From contig CAWEYO010000020.1 in the NCBI GenBank assembly GCA_963813315.1, positions 186,001 to 250,000 of the forward strand: DNA of 64,000 nt. The letters run 5' to 3'. Below the pieces are notes generated by a model. It made no database searches. It saw only the letters and a list, made by a program, of their open reading frames with translations, and was not told the DNA's origin. This document shows, one piece after another, positions 62,818-64,000 of the stretch. This stretch comes from CAWEYO01 sp963813315. GTDB lineage: Bacteria; Pseudomonadota; Alphaproteobacteria; Rhizobiales; Rhizobiaceae. Position 1 is the first letter of the stretch; each line of letters starts with the position of its first letter. Position numbers and translations under genes: made by a program.

Positions 62818-62925
62818 GCTTCCTCGGACCTGTGCTTTCCGGTCATCCTGCCAGCGCAGGAGAACCCGGTCGGGCAAGCCTGCCCCTCAATTTCGCTCCC
62901 ACAACTGTTGTCATCCAATCATGGT

Positions 62926-64000
62926 CTAATCTTGAAATGGATCGGTCACAAGTATCGTGTCGTCGCGCTCGGGGCTGGTCGATAGCAGGGCTACCGGAGC
63001 GCCGATCAATTCTTCGATGTAGCGCACATACTTTACCGCTTGCGCGGGAAGGTCATTCCAGCTCCGCGCGCCTTTCGTGGTGTCTTTCCAACCTTCCAGA
63101 GTTTTATAGACCGGCTCGACTCTCGCCTGCGCACCCTGACTTGCCGGCAGATAGTCTATCTCCTCGTCGTCGAGCCTGTATCCCGTGCATACCCTTATTT
63201 CGTCCAGTCCGTCGAGGACGTCGAGCTTGGTCAGCGCGATGCCGTTGATGCCATTCACCGCCACCGCCTGGCGCACCAGAACCGCATCGAACCACCCGCA
63301 GCGGCGCTTGCGCCCGGTCACCGTCCCGAACTCGTGACCGCGCTCGCCGAGGAACTGGCCGATCTCGTTGTCCTGCTCGGTTGGGAACGGCCCTTCGCCG
63401 ACGCGCGTCGTATAGGCCTTGGTGATGCCCAGCACATAGCCGATGGCGCCCGGCCCGATGCCTGACCCGGTCGCGGCCTGCCCGGCGACCGTGTTGGACG
63501 AGGTGACGAACGGATAGGTTCCCTGGTCGATGTCAAGCAGGGTGCCTTGCGCGCCCTCGAACAGGATGCGCGCGCCGGCGCGGCGCTTGTCATCCAGGAT
63601 CTTCCATACCCGATCCACATAGGGAAGCACCTCATCCGCGACCGAGGTGAGCTCTTCCATGATCGCGTCGTGCGCCACTTCCGGGTGACCGAGCCCACGG
63701 CGCAAGGCGTTGTGATGTGTCAACAACCGGTCCACTTTCATAGGCAGCGTATCAAGGCTCGCCAGGTCCATCACGCGCACCGCGCGGCGCCCGACCTTAT
63801 CCTCGTAAGCGGGGCCGATGCCCCTGCGCGTGGTGCCGATCCTGGTCCCCGAACCCGAGGCCGCATCCTCGCGAAACCCGTCGAGCTCGCGATGCAGCGA
63901 CAGGATGAGAGCCGTATTCTCGGCAATTTTCAGGCGTTCCGGCGAGATATCGACGCCTTGTGCCTTCAGCTTGCCAACCTCCGCGACGAAGGCATGCGGG
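62926..64000 (-). CDS. purA: Adenylosuccinate synthase PurA, N-terminus beyond the window
   Basis: PurA joins IMP and aspartate with GTP to adenylosuccinate. The frame is open from the right edge to the TAA/TAG side at 62926, giving about 358 of an expected ~430 residues. Seen: GSGTRIGTTRRGIGPAYEDK, ILFEGAQGTLLDIDQGTYPF, VTSSNTVAGQAATGSGIG, and the C-terminal GTVTGRKRRCGWFDAVLVRQ, AVNGINGIALTKLDVLDGL. The N-terminal P-loop (GDEGKGK) lies outside. Only the start is missing. Confidence 0.97.
   Translation of the reverse strand, partial: PHAFVAEVGKLKAQGVDISPERLKIAENTALILSLHRELDGFREDAASGSGTRIGTTRRGIGPAYEDKVGRRAVRVMDLASLDTLPMKVDRLLTHHNALRRGLGHPEVAHDAIMEELTSVADEVLPYVDRVWKILDDKRRAGARILFEGAQGTLLDIDQGTYPFVTSSNTVAGQAATGSGIGPGAIGYVLGITKAYTTRVGEGPFPTEQDNEIGQFLGERGHEFGTVTGRKRRCGWFDAVLVRQAVAVNGINGIALTKLDVLDGLDEIRVCTGYRLDDEEIDYLPASQGAQARVEPVYKTLEGWKDTTKGARSWNDLPAQAVKYVRYIEELIGAPVALLSTSPERDDTILVTDPFQD

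Overview
The window is chromosomal DNA, about 60 percent GC by eye, from an alphaproteobacterium of the Hyphomicrobiales, most like Phyllobacteriaceae (Mesorhizobium and relatives). The evidence is the rhizobial gene order (rplU-rpmA-GNAT-obgE-proBA-nadD-rsfS-rlmH-envC-ctpA-rppH; tkt-gap-pgk-fba; carD-rpoH), DUF4164 beside zapA, DUF3309, phaR/phaAB, and dense intergenic palindromes resembling the RIME mosaic elements of rhizobia. Nearly all of it is housekeeping. I found no convincing new defence, CRISPR, prophage or biosynthetic system.

Layout. 1-14.4 kb: the 3' end of purK, then a long minus-strand block. In transcription order it runs rplU, rpmA, a GNAT acetyltransferase, obgE, proB, proA, nadD, an MFS transporter, rsfS, rlmH, envC-like, ctpA, a DUF610 protein and rppH. 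It links ribosome assembly, proline and NAD synthesis, and cell-envelope turnover. 14.6-18.4 kb: tRNA-Ser(CGA), then a small accessory stretch with a compositionally odd lytic transglycosylase, an IS630 remnant, an MFS transporter and a DUF3309 peptide. 18.4-23.2 kb: an RND efflux adaptor-permease pair. 23.4-28 kb: ispG, a lytic transglycosylase, ispA, mtgA and rpmF (isoprenoid and peptidoglycan supply). 28.2-31.2 kb: phaR, phaA and phaB for polyhydroxybutyrate.

31.2-32.3 kb is a 1.1-kb intergenic stretch. 32.3-40.2 kb: an RNA/DNA helicase, an S4 protein, 7Fe ferredoxin, CarD, RpoH and an M48 lipoprotein protease. 40.4-44.7 kb: thiBPQ (thiamine uptake) behind a TPP riboswitch, divergent from thiamine pyrophosphokinase (thiN). 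44.7-47.3 kb: an ABC-F ATPase, zapA and DUF4164. 47.5-55.6 kb: central carbon genes tkt, gap, pgk and class I fba, with a K+/H+ antiporter. 56.5-63 kb: a PrpE-like acyl-CoA synthetase, an SDR, small proteins, a VOC protein with a WYL regulator, and a conserved membrane protein. The window ends inside purA.

Two window-wide patterns stand out. First, seven or eight conserved genes (SLT/SPOR protein, ispA, probably mtgA, phaA, helicase, thiP, prpE-like, a conserved membrane protein) each carry one frameshift. In every case the shift is what a single extra base would cause. Several of these genes are essential or nearly so, so a one-sided sequencing or assembly error is the simplest explanation. 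Second, intergenic space is occupied by several families of palindromic repeats, including a five-unit 100-bp tandem array ahead of obgE, paired covarying hairpins at two loci, and a copy that supplies the last codons and stop of an MFS gene.
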